This document shows, piece after piece, positions 1 to 5,629 of a stretch of DNA of 20,226 nucleotides (within the stretch, counting starts at the first letter, position 1; every line of letters begins with the position of its first letter). The position numbers and the translations under genes were made by a program. The stretch is from IMG/VR virus record IMGVR_UViG_3300021599_003026, positions 1 through 20,226 of that record. One strand, written 5' to 3'. The notes under the pieces were generated by a model, which saw only the letters and a list, made by a program, of their open reading frames with translations, was not told the DNA's origin and did no database searches. Source of the stretch: a virus.

Positions 1-271
1 CGTGTGCGGCCTCGTGAATTGCAGTGTCCACGTCCTTGGCGCACAAGATAATCTCATGCTCCTCTGAGATTGATACCCCCATAGGGTGATGGTACCCGTA
101 CGTCCTGCGTTCTTTTTCGTGGTGATGCAGTCTCACGAGCTCGACTTTTGACTTAAAGGTCTTGCACGAGTCAGCAATAACCTCGATGGCGTCCTTCCAC
201 TTCGACAGCTCGGATTTCGGCATGTTTACCGGCACAACTAATTCGAACGGGAGCTTTGAGTACCACTTCAT
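1..271 (-). CDS. HExxH metallopeptidase-like protein (partial, C-terminus beyond window)
   Basis: Read directly on the minus strand: an ATG at 271 opens a frame without stops to the window edge, giving 90 residues. The last visible residues include I-H-E-A-A-H, an HExxH zinc-binding and catalytic signature, preceded by a beta-strand-like stretch (EIILCAKDVDTA), the usual arrangement in zincin-type peptidases. A His-rich segment (LHHHEKERR, then YGYHHP) lies near residues 52-68. The ATG directly follows the stop codon of the ParB-like gene (TAA then ATG), so the two are almost certainly co-transcribed and translationally coupled. Because the gene is cut, its length and third zinc ligand are unknown. 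It could be a small WLM/SprT-like or anti-restriction-type peptidase, but the HExxH motif alone does not separate families. Confidence 0.7.
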   Translation of the reverse strand, partial: MKWYSKLPFELVVPVNMPKSELSKWKDAIEVIADSCKTFKSKVELVRLHHHEKERRTYGYHHPMGVSISEEHEIILCAKDVDTAIHEAAH

Positions 272-727
272 TTATCGACTCTTCTTGCGCTTAGAGCCGC
301 AGGTTGGGCAAACATCTCCATCTTCAGGTTCTGTACCATTTAGTTTTGCAAGCAGCTTCTGGATGTCGTCCTGGTCGAATGCCGTGTCAAGAAGGTAGTC
401 ATTGGCATCGGCCTCCTGGAGCAGCTCAAGTAGGGCGTGATCATTCCAGCTTGCAAGCTCTGAGGTCTTGTTGTCGGCCAGGAGAATTGCCTTTGCTCGC
501 TCGTTGTCGCAGTCGACCCAGAAAACCGGCACCTCTTTGATGCCGCAGATACGAGCGGCTTGTAGTCGATGATTACCAACAAGGACATATCCGGTAGAGG
601 TCTGTGCCACGATTGTTCCAAACCAGCCATTCTTCTTAATGCTGGTAACAATTGCGCCAATATCGCCCTCCCGAGCGTTCTCCGGGTGGAGCGCAAGCTT
701 ATCGACTGGCTCAATACTGATCTCCAT
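272..727 (-). CDS. ParB/Srx-fold nuclease-like protein with C-terminal CxxC tag
   Basis: 151 residues from the ATG at 727, preceded by GGAGGAG at good spacing. An upstream in-frame start at 823 adds 32 residues without family similarity and was not used. Residues 1-90 match the ParB-like domain: I-x-P-x-D near the start (SIEPVDKLALHPENAR), an I-x-x-S-I-x-x-x-G-W segment at 26-35, and the signature G-N-H-R-L-Q-A-A at 51-58, equivalent to GxRRxxA in ParB. Such stand-alone ParB domains are common in phages and can act as CTP-binding partition switches, nucleases or partners of base-modification enzymes; nothing here decides between these. The C-terminus is CPTCGSKRKKSR, a single CxxC knuckle with a basic tail, resembling the tail of the endolysin in this window. 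It is followed without a gap by the HExxH gene. Confidence 0.85.
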   Translation of the reverse strand: MEISIEPVDKLALHPENAREGDIGAIVTSIKKNGWFGTIVAQTSTGYVLVGNHRLQAARICGIKEVPVFWVDCDNERAKAILLADNKTSELASWNDHALLELLQEADANDYLLDTAFDQDDIQKLLAKLNGTEPEDGDVCPTCGSKRKKSR

Positions 728-828
728 GGCTCCTCCGGGGTTGTTTTTGGCTGGCAAATGCCGCAAGTCGATCCTACCTGACAAAGCCCTCACAAACAAC
801 GGGTTATTTTTTATGTGTAACAAATCAA

Positions 829-856
829 ATAATAAAATGTTGTATCACCTGGACAA
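829..856 (-). promoter_or_regulatory. Putative promoter for the ParB-like operon
   Basis: On the minus strand TTGTCC (856-851) is followed after 16 nt by TATTAT (834-829), a fair sigma70-type pair. It lies about 100 nt upstream of the ParB-like ATG at 727, within the 169-bp divergent intergenic region 728-896. No clear plus-strand promoter for the gene at 897 was recognised in the same gap. Confidence 0.4.
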
Positions 857-896
857 GAGCCCTCCGGGGTGCTAGGCTTCTTAGCAGGAGGTACCC

Positions 897-1595
897 ATGA
901 AGCTACCGGCACGCAGGGCTCACCGACGATTATGGACAGTGCTCGTTGCATTGGCCGTAGCTACGGTCCTTCTCTTCTCAATGGGTTTCTGGAATACGCC
1001 AGAACCCGCCCAGGAGCCACCGAGAGAGGTTTTCTCCGACCAGCCGCCCGTTCCTGCCAGTAGGCCCCAAAGCTGGGACCAGAAGTGGGACAGCGCTATC
1101 CGGGTAAACGGTTTCGGGACTCGCTATGACGCCTACCAGCATGCGCGCTCTTGGTATGACGCTCCAAAGACGTGGGTGTATGCAAACAAGGAAGAGTGCG
1201 CTAAGCGCCCAGAGTGGAAGTGCTATCGCCGCAACATGGGGGGCTGGACGTCGTTGGTCCGCCCGTGGAGCACGACGCTCGACAACATGTACGCTGCTCT
1301 TGGGCCTCGCCTTCGGAAATATTTGAATCTCCCTGCCTGGCACACAATTCCCACCCAAAAGCTTCTTATTATTTCAACGCACTCGGGTAAATGGGTTGAG
1401 GTGTGGATCGCCGACTATTGCTCCTGTCACGGTTCCGATAGGAAGCAAGGGACACGCGACGACAGCCTGATCGACCTGAGCCCGCAGGTCTGGGCAGCTT
1501 TGGGCGCATACAGGGGCGGCAAGATTCCCAAGTGGCCGTACGCCAACACAACGCCAGGATTTAAGAACACTATTGAAGTTCGCTTCATCCCATAA
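897..1595 (+). CDS. Membrane-anchored RlpA-like double-psi beta-barrel protein
   Basis: 232 residues; the ATG is preceded by AGGAGG. Residues 1-12 are basic (MKLPARRAHRR), followed by a hydrophobic segment at about 13-31, a signal anchor or uncleaved signal peptide, then a Pro-rich linker (34-58). The C-terminal part matches the double-psi beta-barrel pattern of RlpA/expansin-like and related wall-active proteins: V-E-V-W-I-A-D-Y-C-S-C (167-177), then L-I-D-L-S (191-195) and a hydrophobic helix. The Asp at 173 and the Asp at 193 occupy positions conserved in this fold. RlpA-like proteins bind or cleave denuded glycan strands in peptidoglycan. This suggests a wall-acting enzyme displayed outside the host membrane, although catalytic competence cannot be seen here. 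The long middle segment (about 60-150) is not recognised. Confidence 0.7.
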   Translation: MKLPARRAHRRLWTVLVALAVATVLLFSMGFWNTPEPAQEPPREVFSDQPPVPASRPQSWDQKWDSAIRVNGFGTRYDAYQHARSWYDAPKTWVYANKEECAKRPEWKCYRRNMGGWTSLVRPWSTTLDNMYAALGPRLRKYLNLPAWHTIPTQKLLIISTHSGKWVEVWIADYCSCHGSDRKQGTRDDSLIDLSPQVWAALGAYRGGKIPKWPYANTTPGFKNTIEVRFIP

Positions 1596-1609
1596 GTTGC
1601 CAGATCAGC

Positions 1610-1930
1610 GTGGGCCGAAAGAACGCCGTTACTTATAAGGAGCTTGCGCAACGCACCCGGTGGAATAGCCGGGCGATCCAAATGGCCGTTGAGGAGCTGC
1701 GAAATGTGTGGGAGCAGCCTATCTGCTCGGCTTCTGACTCCCCGGCTGGAATCTACCTGGCCACCAGCTCTGAGGAGCTTGAGGGGTGGGCCAACATGCA
1801 GCGAGAGCGCGCCCGGAGCCTCCTCCGATCTTCTTGGGCAGTTCGCAAGATTGCCAAGAAGTGGAAGATCCAGGAAGACCAGGCTCGACGCGACAACGCA
1901 ATGCCCGGAGAGGTGACGCTCGGTCTTTAG
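1610..1930 (+). CDS. Winged-helix DNA-binding protein, phage type
   Basis: 106 residues from a GTG at 1610; no convincing Shine-Dalgarno sequence precedes it, but it starts only 15 nt after the previous stop, so coupled translation is plausible. The N-terminal part (VTYKELAQRTRWNSRAIQM, then AVEELRNVW) reads as a helix-turn-helix, followed by a G-I-Y-L-A-T-S-S-E-E-L beta wing and a helix ending in R-x-R-A-x-x-L-L-R. This order (HTH, wing with a G-Y/I-x-x-A-x-T-x-E-E pattern, terminal amphipathic helix) is familiar from small winged-helix proteins of actinophage-type genomes that are usually annotated only as HTH proteins. Target sites are unknown. A promoter for the next gene begins immediately after its stop codon. 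Confidence 0.65.
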   Translation: MGRKNAVTYKELAQRTRWNSRAIQMAVEELRNVWEQPICSASDSPAGIYLATSSEELEGWANMQRERARSLLRSSWAVRKIAKKWKIQEDQARRDNAMPGEVTLGL

Positions 1931-1941
1931 CGTGTTATAGT
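1919..1941 (+). promoter_or_regulatory. Putative promoter upstream of the leader RNA and FmdB-like gene
   Basis: The -10 box TATAGT lies at 1936-1941 with TGT directly before it. Seventeen nt upstream is a TGAC-containing hexamer (GTGACG-like) matching four of six -35 positions. The expected start is at 1947-1949, exactly where the GGGGCCG arm of the folded leader begins. Confidence 0.55.
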
Positions 1942-1946
1942 CCCCT

Positions 1947-2018
1947 GGGGCCGAGTAAACGCCAAAGGTCATCATGCCTGAGGGTAACGGCGGGTGTAAC
2001 TCCCGCCCGGCTCCACCA
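1947..2018. ncRNA. Candidate structured leader RNA with tRNA-like acceptor end (plus-strand transcript)
   Basis: A 72-nt segment between the promoter and the FmdB-like gene. GGGGCCG (1947-1953) pairs with CGGCTCC (2008-2014) over 7 bp with one G-U, followed by ACCA (2015-2018), as in a tRNA or tmRNA acceptor stem. Directly inside the 3' arm is a 6-bp hairpin GGCGGG/CCCGCC (1989-1994 and 2002-2007) with a 7-nt loop TGTAACT, placed like a T-arm. No D-arm or anticodon arm can be drawn and the loop lacks the TTC of a T-loop, so it is not an ordinary tRNA. It may be a 5'-UTR regulatory fold: the Shine-Dalgarno AAAGGAG starts at 2018, four nt beyond the stem. Confidence 0.4.
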
Positions 2019-2029
2019 AAGGAGAAGCA

Positions 2030-2254
2030 ATGCCAGCCTACGATTACAAGTGCAAGAAGTGCGATATTGTCCGGGAGACCGTGCGCAAGATGAGCGACGA
2101 CTCTAAGGAGCTATGCCTTGTGTGTAACGGCGAAATGCAGGTTGTGTTTAACTCTCCGAAAATTACCTACAAGGGTTCTGGCTGGGCCTGGCAGGAAAAG
2201 ATTCCGCAGGAGACTCACGTAGTTATTGGCGCTGACCCTTCAAAGAAGAAGTAA
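2030..2254 (+). CDS. FmdB-type zinc-ribbon protein
   Basis: 74 residues; ATG after AAAGGAG with suitable spacing. It begins M-P-A-Y-D-Y-K-C-K-K-C (Cys 8 and 11), with the second pair C-L-V-C at 29-32, then VVFNSPKITYKGSGWAW. This is the classic FmdB/putative regulatory zinc-ribbon pattern (MPxYxYxCxxC ... CxxC ... F ... GSGW). The family is small, binds one zinc ion and is common in bacteria and phages; its function is thought to be regulatory but is not established. The gene has its own promoter and a folded leader. Its 3' end overlaps the convergent gene at 2223-2582 by 32 nt. Confidence 0.85.
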   Translation: MPAYDYKCKKCDIVRETVRKMSDDSKELCLVCNGEMQVVFNSPKITYKGSGWAWQEKIPQETHVVIGADPSKKK

Positions 2255-2582
2255 TCGCCGCAGCAAGCTGGTGAATTGCTTCTCCCGGATTTTCTCCTCG
2301 GCCGATTAAGCTGGCCTCGTCTGGAACAAGATCCCCAGGAAAACATTCGGCAACCCAATGCGCATCTCGCTGTGCAGTTTTTTCCCACCAAACAATTTGC
2401 ACCGGCGGAAGCTCGACTCGCTTGCCACATGCCTGCTCAAATGCTCGCCATCCACAATCCAAGCACTTCTCAACATCTGTGGGCAAGCCGTATGCTTTGG
2501 TCCCCTCTGGCCCGAGAATGATTGCCGCCGAATGCAAGCACTCTGCCTTCTCGCTCATCAACCTCAAATCTTTTCCGCTCAC
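2223..2582 (-). CDS. Small HicB-like protein with Cys pair
   Basis: 119 residues from a GTG at 2582, preceded on the minus strand by GGAGG. An internal ATG at 2558 (after GAGG) is the alternative start. The N-terminal part carries Cys 15, Cys 40, Cys 43 and Cys 52, with C-L-D-C-G-W at 40-45, a possible zinc knuckle. The C-terminal part (WWEKTAQRDAHWVAECFPG, then L-I-G-R-G-E-N-P-G-E-A-I-H-Q-L) resembles a HicB-type partial RNase H fold, whose strands end in a G-x-G-x-T/N-xx-E-A-xx-x-L pattern. No HicA toxin partner is visible next to it, so a toxin-antitoxin role is not supported. A good promoter lies upstream at 2646-2675. It converges with and overlaps the FmdB-like gene. Confidence 0.65.
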   Translation of the reverse strand: MSGKDLRLMSEKAECLHSAAIILGPEGTKAYGLPTDVEKCLDCGWRAFEQACGKRVELPPVQIVWWEKTAQRDAHWVAECFPGDLVPDEASLIGRGENPGEAIHQLAAAITSSLKGQRQ

Positions 2583-2599
2583 TTAACCTCCAATATCAG

Positions 2600-2620
2600 C
2601 CCGTCACCCGTCACCCGTCG
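2600..2620. repeat. Three tandem heptamers in a 5' leader
   Basis: CCCGTCA, CCCGTCA and CCCGTCG lie head to tail. They fall between the predicted minus-strand transcription start (about 2639) and the GTG at 2582, so the transcript would carry three TGACGGG-like units just ahead of the ribosome binding site. Confidence 0.6.
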
Positions 2621-2645
2621 CCCCATCCCCCCAGGAAGGAACCGA

Positions 2646-2675
2646 AGCATACGCTCCCCCGAATACAAAAGTCAA
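2646..2675 (-). promoter_or_regulatory. Sigma70-like promoter for the HicB-like gene
   Basis: On the minus strand TTGACT (2675-2670) is separated by 18 nt from TATGCT (2651-2646). This is one of the best -35/-10 pairs in the window. Transcription would start near 2639, giving a leader of about 57 nt before the GTG at 2582. The rest of the intergenic stretch 2583-2834 is very C-rich on the plus strand (2728-2776) and holds no gene that I can support. Confidence 0.6.
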
Positions 2676-2803
2676 GGTGAATCCTGTGTACTAACTACAA
2701 AAAGAAGTATTAGCCCAGATCCCGGAGCCCTGAGCCCCCATCCCCCCCTCTCCTTAAAGGTTCTCCCCCCCTTCCCCAAAAACGGCACCAAACGGCGAAA
2801 AAG

Positions 2804-2814
2804 TGTGGTATCTT
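2804..2814 (+). promoter_or_regulatory. Extended -10 promoter for the first glycosyltransferase
   Basis: TGTGG (2804-2808) followed by TATCTT (2809-2814); no clear -35 hexamer. The expected start at about 2821 leaves a 14-nt leader containing GAAGGAG just before the ATG at 2835. The same TGTGG-TAT-N-N-T arrangement occurs before the gene at 5708. Confidence 0.5.
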
Positions 2815-2834
2815 CTGTCCACGAAGGAGAACCC

Positions 2835-3653
2835 ATGAGCAAGAAAAAGCAGAAGCGAGAACCAAACTTTGTGAAGACAACGGCCCCCCAGCCGGAGCAG
2901 ATCTCACTGATTTCGGTTACGCCGATCATCGACGGCAAGTTGGATCACGGTTATACCCACTCGCTGCTTAACATCCAGCGGGCCTGCTTGCAGGTTGGGA
3001 TTAACTTCAACTGGGGCTTTGTGGTTGGCAGCTCAATGCTGCCTGCAGCTCGAAATCGTTGCGTTGCAAAATTTATGGAAGAGTCCACCGCAACGCACAT
3101 GTTGATGCTTGACGCAGACATCACTGTCGCCTGGGAAGACATCATGTTTGCCATTGCGGCAGACAAAGAGGTTGTTGCCCTGCCCTGCATCAAGCGACAA
3201 ATCCGTTGGGACCGGGCGGTGGAGCTTGTAAGACAGCGCCCGGAAGTTCCGGCGGAGGCCATTGAGGCCGTTCTTGGCAGGCCAAACTTTATCTTAGACA
3301 ATTCGTCGCCGCCGCCTACTCAGCAAGAAGCAGCCCTTGGCTTGATGAGCGCCACACATGCCGGTACGGGGTGTATGGTCGTCCAAAGAAGCGCCTTTGA
3401 ACGCTTCCAGAAGGCCTACCCGGACCGATGGTATCTTGAGCAATTAGATGAAAAAGAGGTAAGAACCGTTGAGTATTTCCGCTACGGTCGGAGAGATAAT
3501 TCTTTTATTGGAGAAGACTACAATTTCTGCGATGAGTTCCGTGCAATTGGCGGTAAGGTATGGGTGAAGGTCGACGGGCACACTCGTCACAGCACCTCTC
3601 TGGGGCTGCAATACGACCTAGCTGCGCTACATTCGCTTGAAGGAGATAAGTAA
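2835..3653 (+). CDS. GT-A-fold glycosyltransferase-like protein (paralogue 1)
   Basis: 272 residues from the ATG at 2835 after GAAGGAG. The frame is open for 477 nt further upstream, but that part has no coding character and contains the promoter. After a basic N-terminus (MSKKKQKREP), residues 23-60 form the first Rossmann-like half (SVTPIIDGKLDHGY). G-S-S-M-L-P-A-A-R-N-R (65-75) is followed by M-L-D-A-D-I (91-96), the DxD motif that binds metal and nucleotide-sugar. A-L-P-C-I-K-R-Q at 115-122 and G-E-D-Y-N-F-C at 226-232, with a late His (T-R-H, 250-252), fit the acceptor-side acid and third metal ligand. Soluble; no membrane segment. It is clearly homologous to the gene at 3879. The acceptor is unknown: DNA, virion protein or host glycan are all possible. 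Confidence 0.8.
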   Translation: MSKKKQKREPNFVKTTAPQPEQISLISVTPIIDGKLDHGYTHSLLNIQRACLQVGINFNWGFVVGSSMLPAARNRCVAKFMEESTATHMLMLDADITVAWEDIMFAIAADKEVVALPCIKRQIRWDRAVELVRQRPEVPAEAIEAVLGRPNFILDNSSPPPTQQEAALGLMSATHAGTGCMVVQRSAFERFQKAYPDRWYLEQLDEKEVRTVEYFRYGRRDNSFIGEDYNFCDEFRAIGGKVWVKVDGHTRHSTSLGLQYDLAALHSLEGDK

Positions 3654-3654
3654 C

Positions 3655-3879
3655 ATGGATCTTGCGGCAGTATTTCTTGGATTTGTTGTTGGCTTCTTGT
3701 TCAGCGGGCTTCTGCTTGCTGGTGGTATGGCCATGAAAGTTGCAGAGGGAGAGCGCCGTGCCTGGGGAGAGGCCATTGGTGTTTTTATTAACCTGCAGCG
3801 AGAGCATGCAAAGTGGCACGAAGACGAGCGCCAACAGAAGATGCCCGACTTGACTGGGCCAAAGCGCAAGGCCCATTGA
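3655..3879 (+). CDS. Small single-pass membrane protein
   Basis: 74 residues from the ATG at 3655, one nt after the previous stop, with GGAG inside the end of the glycosyltransferase gene as its ribosome binding site. Residues 4-26 form one hydrophobic segment with small-residue patterning (AAVFLGFVVGFLFSGLLLAG). The rest is a charged, helical cytoplasmic or periplasmic tail (GERRAWGEAI ... REHAKWHEDERQQ). Its stop overlaps the next ATG (TGATG). Sitting between two paralogous glycosyltransferases and co-translated with both, it may tether them to the membrane, but this is inference; the family is not recognised. An upstream in-frame TTG at 3637 was rejected because the ribosome binding site lies inside that extension. 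Confidence 0.7.
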   Translation: MDLAAVFLGFVVGFLFSGLLLAGGMAMKVAEGERRAWGEAIGVFINLQREHAKWHEDERQQKMPDLTGPKRKAH

Positions 3880-4694
3880 TGCCCGAGCCAAGGATTCAGT
3901 CAGCTCCAACCAAGAGGTTCCCAAAACTTTGGGTGTCAACGCCAACGCTTGATGGAAAAATTACCATTGACTATATGCGCGCGTACGACAACCTAAAAGC
4001 CGCGCTGTTTCAGCAAAAAATTAATACTAGAGTTGATTTTCTCCCAGGCAACTCTGTCCTTCCGCAGGCAAGAAACTATTTGGTAGACCGGTTCATGCAG
4101 TCTGATGCCGATTGGATTCTCATGGTCGACTCGGACATTAGCTACGGAGCGGCCGACATCCTGGCGTGCTTGCCCCACCTATCAGACGCAATTATTGGCT
4201 TGCCCTGCTGCAAGAAGTTCCCAAAATGGGAGCGGGTTGCCGAAACCCTTCGGTCAAACCCAGAATACGACCCAGAAGATATTCCGGCGATCATGTCTGA
4301 CGCAAATTTTGCCATTCCAGAAAGCGGCATTCTTCGACCAAACGACTACGGGCTGGCCGATGTTGAGTGGATTGGAACCGGCGCCATGCTTACCTCGAGA
4401 GAAGCGCTTATGAAAATTGTTGAATTCAACCCAACTGATAAAACTGAAGCAAATGCAAAAGTTGTACATCAGTTTTTTAAATACGAGTCTTTTGAGGGAA
4501 AACTGCGCGGCGCCGACGTGACTATGTATTACGGAGAAGACGTCTCGTTTTGCCGACTTGCAAGGCGTGCCGGTGTTTCAGTTAAGGCGAAGATTGACGC
4601 CAGAACCGGACACGCAGGGTTTATTGATTACCGATTTGACGCCGCTGCGGTTAATCGGCTGAAGAATATTCCGGCTCCGAAGCAAGAGGATTAA
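3879..4694 (+). CDS. GT-A-fold glycosyltransferase-like protein (paralogue 2)
   Basis: 271 residues from the ATG at 3879, which overlaps the stop of the preceding gene. It aligns by eye along its whole length with the protein at 2835: VSTPTLDGKITIDY for SVTPIIDGKLDHGY, P-G-N-S-V-L-P-Q-A-R-N-Y for G-S-S-M-L-P-A-A-R-N-R, M-V-D-S-D-I (82-87) for M-L-D-A-D-I, G-L-P-C-C-K-K at 107-113, W-I-G-T-G-A-M for a G-T-G-C-M equivalent, and Y-G-E-D-V-S-F-C at 218-225 followed by a His at 245. These are the DxD motif and the C-terminal acidic/His ligands of GT-A enzymes. The pair is a tandem duplication split by a small membrane-protein gene. It overlaps the convergent gene at 4651-5121 by 44 nt. Confidence 0.8.
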   Translation: MPEPRIQSAPTKRFPKLWVSTPTLDGKITIDYMRAYDNLKAALFQQKINTRVDFLPGNSVLPQARNYLVDRFMQSDADWILMVDSDISYGAADILACLPHLSDAIIGLPCCKKFPKWERVAETLRSNPEYDPEDIPAIMSDANFAIPESGILRPNDYGLADVEWIGTGAMLTSREALMKIVEFNPTDKTEANAKVVHQFFKYESFEGKLRGADVTMYYGEDVSFCRLARRAGVSVKAKIDARTGHAGFIDYRFDAAAVNRLKNIPAPKQED

Positions 4695-5121
4695 AGCGAG
4701 ACTCCTCTAGCGGGTAGGCGTACATTAGCCAGTTAGAGCGGATCTCCCTGCCAGGAATTTCAGCCCCTTCCAGCTTTGGAACGTAGGCAAGGACATGCTC
4801 CCGATTGCTAAATTGGCGCAAGTCGATGTGGGCAGTGTCGGGCGTAGAGCTGATAACGCAATCAAACTTTGGCAAGATCTTTGCCGCAGACCAATCCAGC
4901 ATTATGCTGCTGGCAACATCTCCAAAATTAAGCGCCACAACGTATGGGTCCGGGAGCGTAACTGTTGTAAAAGACTCTTCCGCTCGGATACCGAGCTTGT
5001 GGAGGATAAATGAGACGCGCTGCTTGCTGATGCTGTGCATCCTTCCGATTTCGTTGGCCGTGTAGCCATCCAAGAACAATTGCGCGATTTCTTCATTGCG
5101 TTCCTTTTTTCTAGACTTCAC
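4651..5121 (-). CDS. HTH protein with unknown C-terminal domain
   Basis: 156 residues from a GTG at 5121 that overlaps the end of the preceding small gene by 11 nt; no strong ribosome binding site, so translation is probably coupled. Residues 8-43 form a homeodomain-like or resolvase-like helix-turn-helix (RNEEIAQLFLDGYTANEIG, then R-M-H-S-I-S-K-Q-R-V-S-F-I-L). The remaining part (about 50-156) has alternating strands (VVALNFGDVASSIMLDWSAA, KFDCVISSTPDTAHIDLRQF) and is not recognised. It is the last gene of the three-gene minus-strand operon behind the structured leader, and overlaps the end of the second glycosyltransferase. A role as a phage transcription regulator is likely but not shown. 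Confidence 0.7.
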   Translation of the reverse strand: MKSRKKERNEEIAQLFLDGYTANEIGRMHSISKQRVSFILHKLGIRAEESFTTVTLPDPYVVALNFGDVASSIMLDWSAAKILPKFDCVISSTPDTAHIDLRQFSNREHVLAYVPKLEGAEIPGREIRSNWLMYAYPLEESRFNPLASEPEYSSAD

Positions 5122-5284
5122 GGCACAGCTCGCAAAGCATTACATAAGTTTCGTGATCATAGCAAGCAACAAACGTCTCGTCGCATGCCTCACAGATTCG
5201 CTCGGCAAGGGCAACTCCGCAACTATCGCCACACTCTTCTTCTGCAGACTCATCGTCCGGGTACGGTGTGACTAGCTGGCTCAT
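5111..5284 (-). CDS. Tiny Cys-rich zinc-finger-like protein
   Basis: 57 residues read directly from the minus strand: ATG at 5284 overlaps the stop of the preceding gene as ATGA, and the frame ends with TAG at 5111. After an acidic N-terminus (PYPDDESAEEE) come Cys 18 and 22, a C-E-A-C pair at 31-34, Cys 41 with His 44, and C-E-L-C at 51-54. Four paired Cys clusters in 57 residues strongly suggest one or two bound zinc ions. No family is recognised. It is the middle gene of a tightly overlapping operon with another CxxC/HxxC protein and an HTH protein, consistent with a regulatory or anti-host role. Confidence 0.7.
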   Translation of the reverse strand: MSQLVTPYPDDESAEEECGDSCGVALAERICEACDETFVACYDHETYVMLCELCREV

Positions 5285-5505
5285 CGCTTCTTACCCGCAT
5301 CGGCAGAGATGCTTGGAGCACACTTCTTATGGTACTTGCGAAAAATTGAGCGTCGAGCTGCGCCCTCCGGAAACCAGATGTGCTTCCAGGTGGTTACTTC
5401 GTTTGACATTATCCCATTGCTGCATGAATAGCAGACAAGGTCGGTTAGATGGGCAGGCTTTGCCGCCGCCTTAAGTACAAGCTTTGCGTTTGCTTTTCCG
5501 GCCAT
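5281..5505 (-). CDS. Small treble-clef-like zinc-finger protein
   Basis: 74 residues from the ATG at 5505, preceded on the minus strand by GGAGG at four nt. An upstream in-frame start at 5667 was rejected because it would run through the structured leader. The protein begins with an Ala/Lys-rich helix (MAGKANAKLVLKAAAK), then V-C-Y-S-C at 24-28, a Trp-containing strand (W-K-H-I-W-F-P) and H-K-K-C at 59-62. CxxC followed by HxxC suggests a single zinc site of treble-clef type, perhaps nucleic-acid binding. It is the first gene after the folded leader and overlaps the next gene by ATGA. Confidence 0.7.
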   Translation of the reverse strand: MAGKANAKLVLKAAAKPAHLTDLVCYSCSNGIMSNEVTTWKHIWFPEGAARRSIFRKYHKKCAPSISADAGKKR

Positions 5506-5523
5506 GTTGCCTCCATATTTCGG

Positions 5524-5629
5524 CGGTGGGGCCGGCATGAAATAAACCATGCCGACCCGTCCAACGCGGGTCACCCCACCGGCCCCTGGGAAAACGCCCA
5601 GAGACGCTACGCCCCGGTTGGAAGGGGGC
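5524..5629 (-). ncRNA. Candidate structured 5' leader RNA (three-way junction plus two hairpins)
   Basis: In the leader of the minus-strand operon. An 8-bp stem CGGTGGGG/CCCCACCG (5524-5531 with 5574-5581) encloses two perfect 6-bp hairpins: GGCATG/CATGCC (5534-5539, 5548-5553; 8-nt loop) and GACCCG/CGGGTC (5554-5559, 5567-5572; 7-nt loop). These leave a nearly gap-free three-way junction. On its 5' side in the transcript are two more hairpins: CTGGG/CCCAG (5586-5590, 5597-5601) and GCCCC/GGGGC (5611-5615, 5625-5629). An alternative 8-bp pairing, CCGGCCCC with GGGGCCGG (5579-5586 and 5528-5535), excludes the first stem, so two states are possible. No known riboswitch core was recognised. Confidence 0.5.

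Noticed and set aside
1427-1975. Minus-strand open frame of 182 codons
   Set aside because: Antisense to the DPBB and winged-helix genes; composition is not protein-like.
1947-2018. An ordinary tRNA gene
   Set aside because: Acceptor arm and CCA fit, but no D-arm or anticodon arm can be formed and the T-loop consensus is missing. Kept only as a structured leader candidate.
2223-2582. HicAB toxin-antitoxin module
   Set aside because: Only a HicB-like fold is suggested; no HicA-like gene lies on either side.
2358-2834. N-terminal extension of the first glycosyltransferase
   Set aside because: The extension is antisense to the HicB-like gene, crosses two promoters and has no family similarity; the ATG at 2835 has a proper ribosome binding site.
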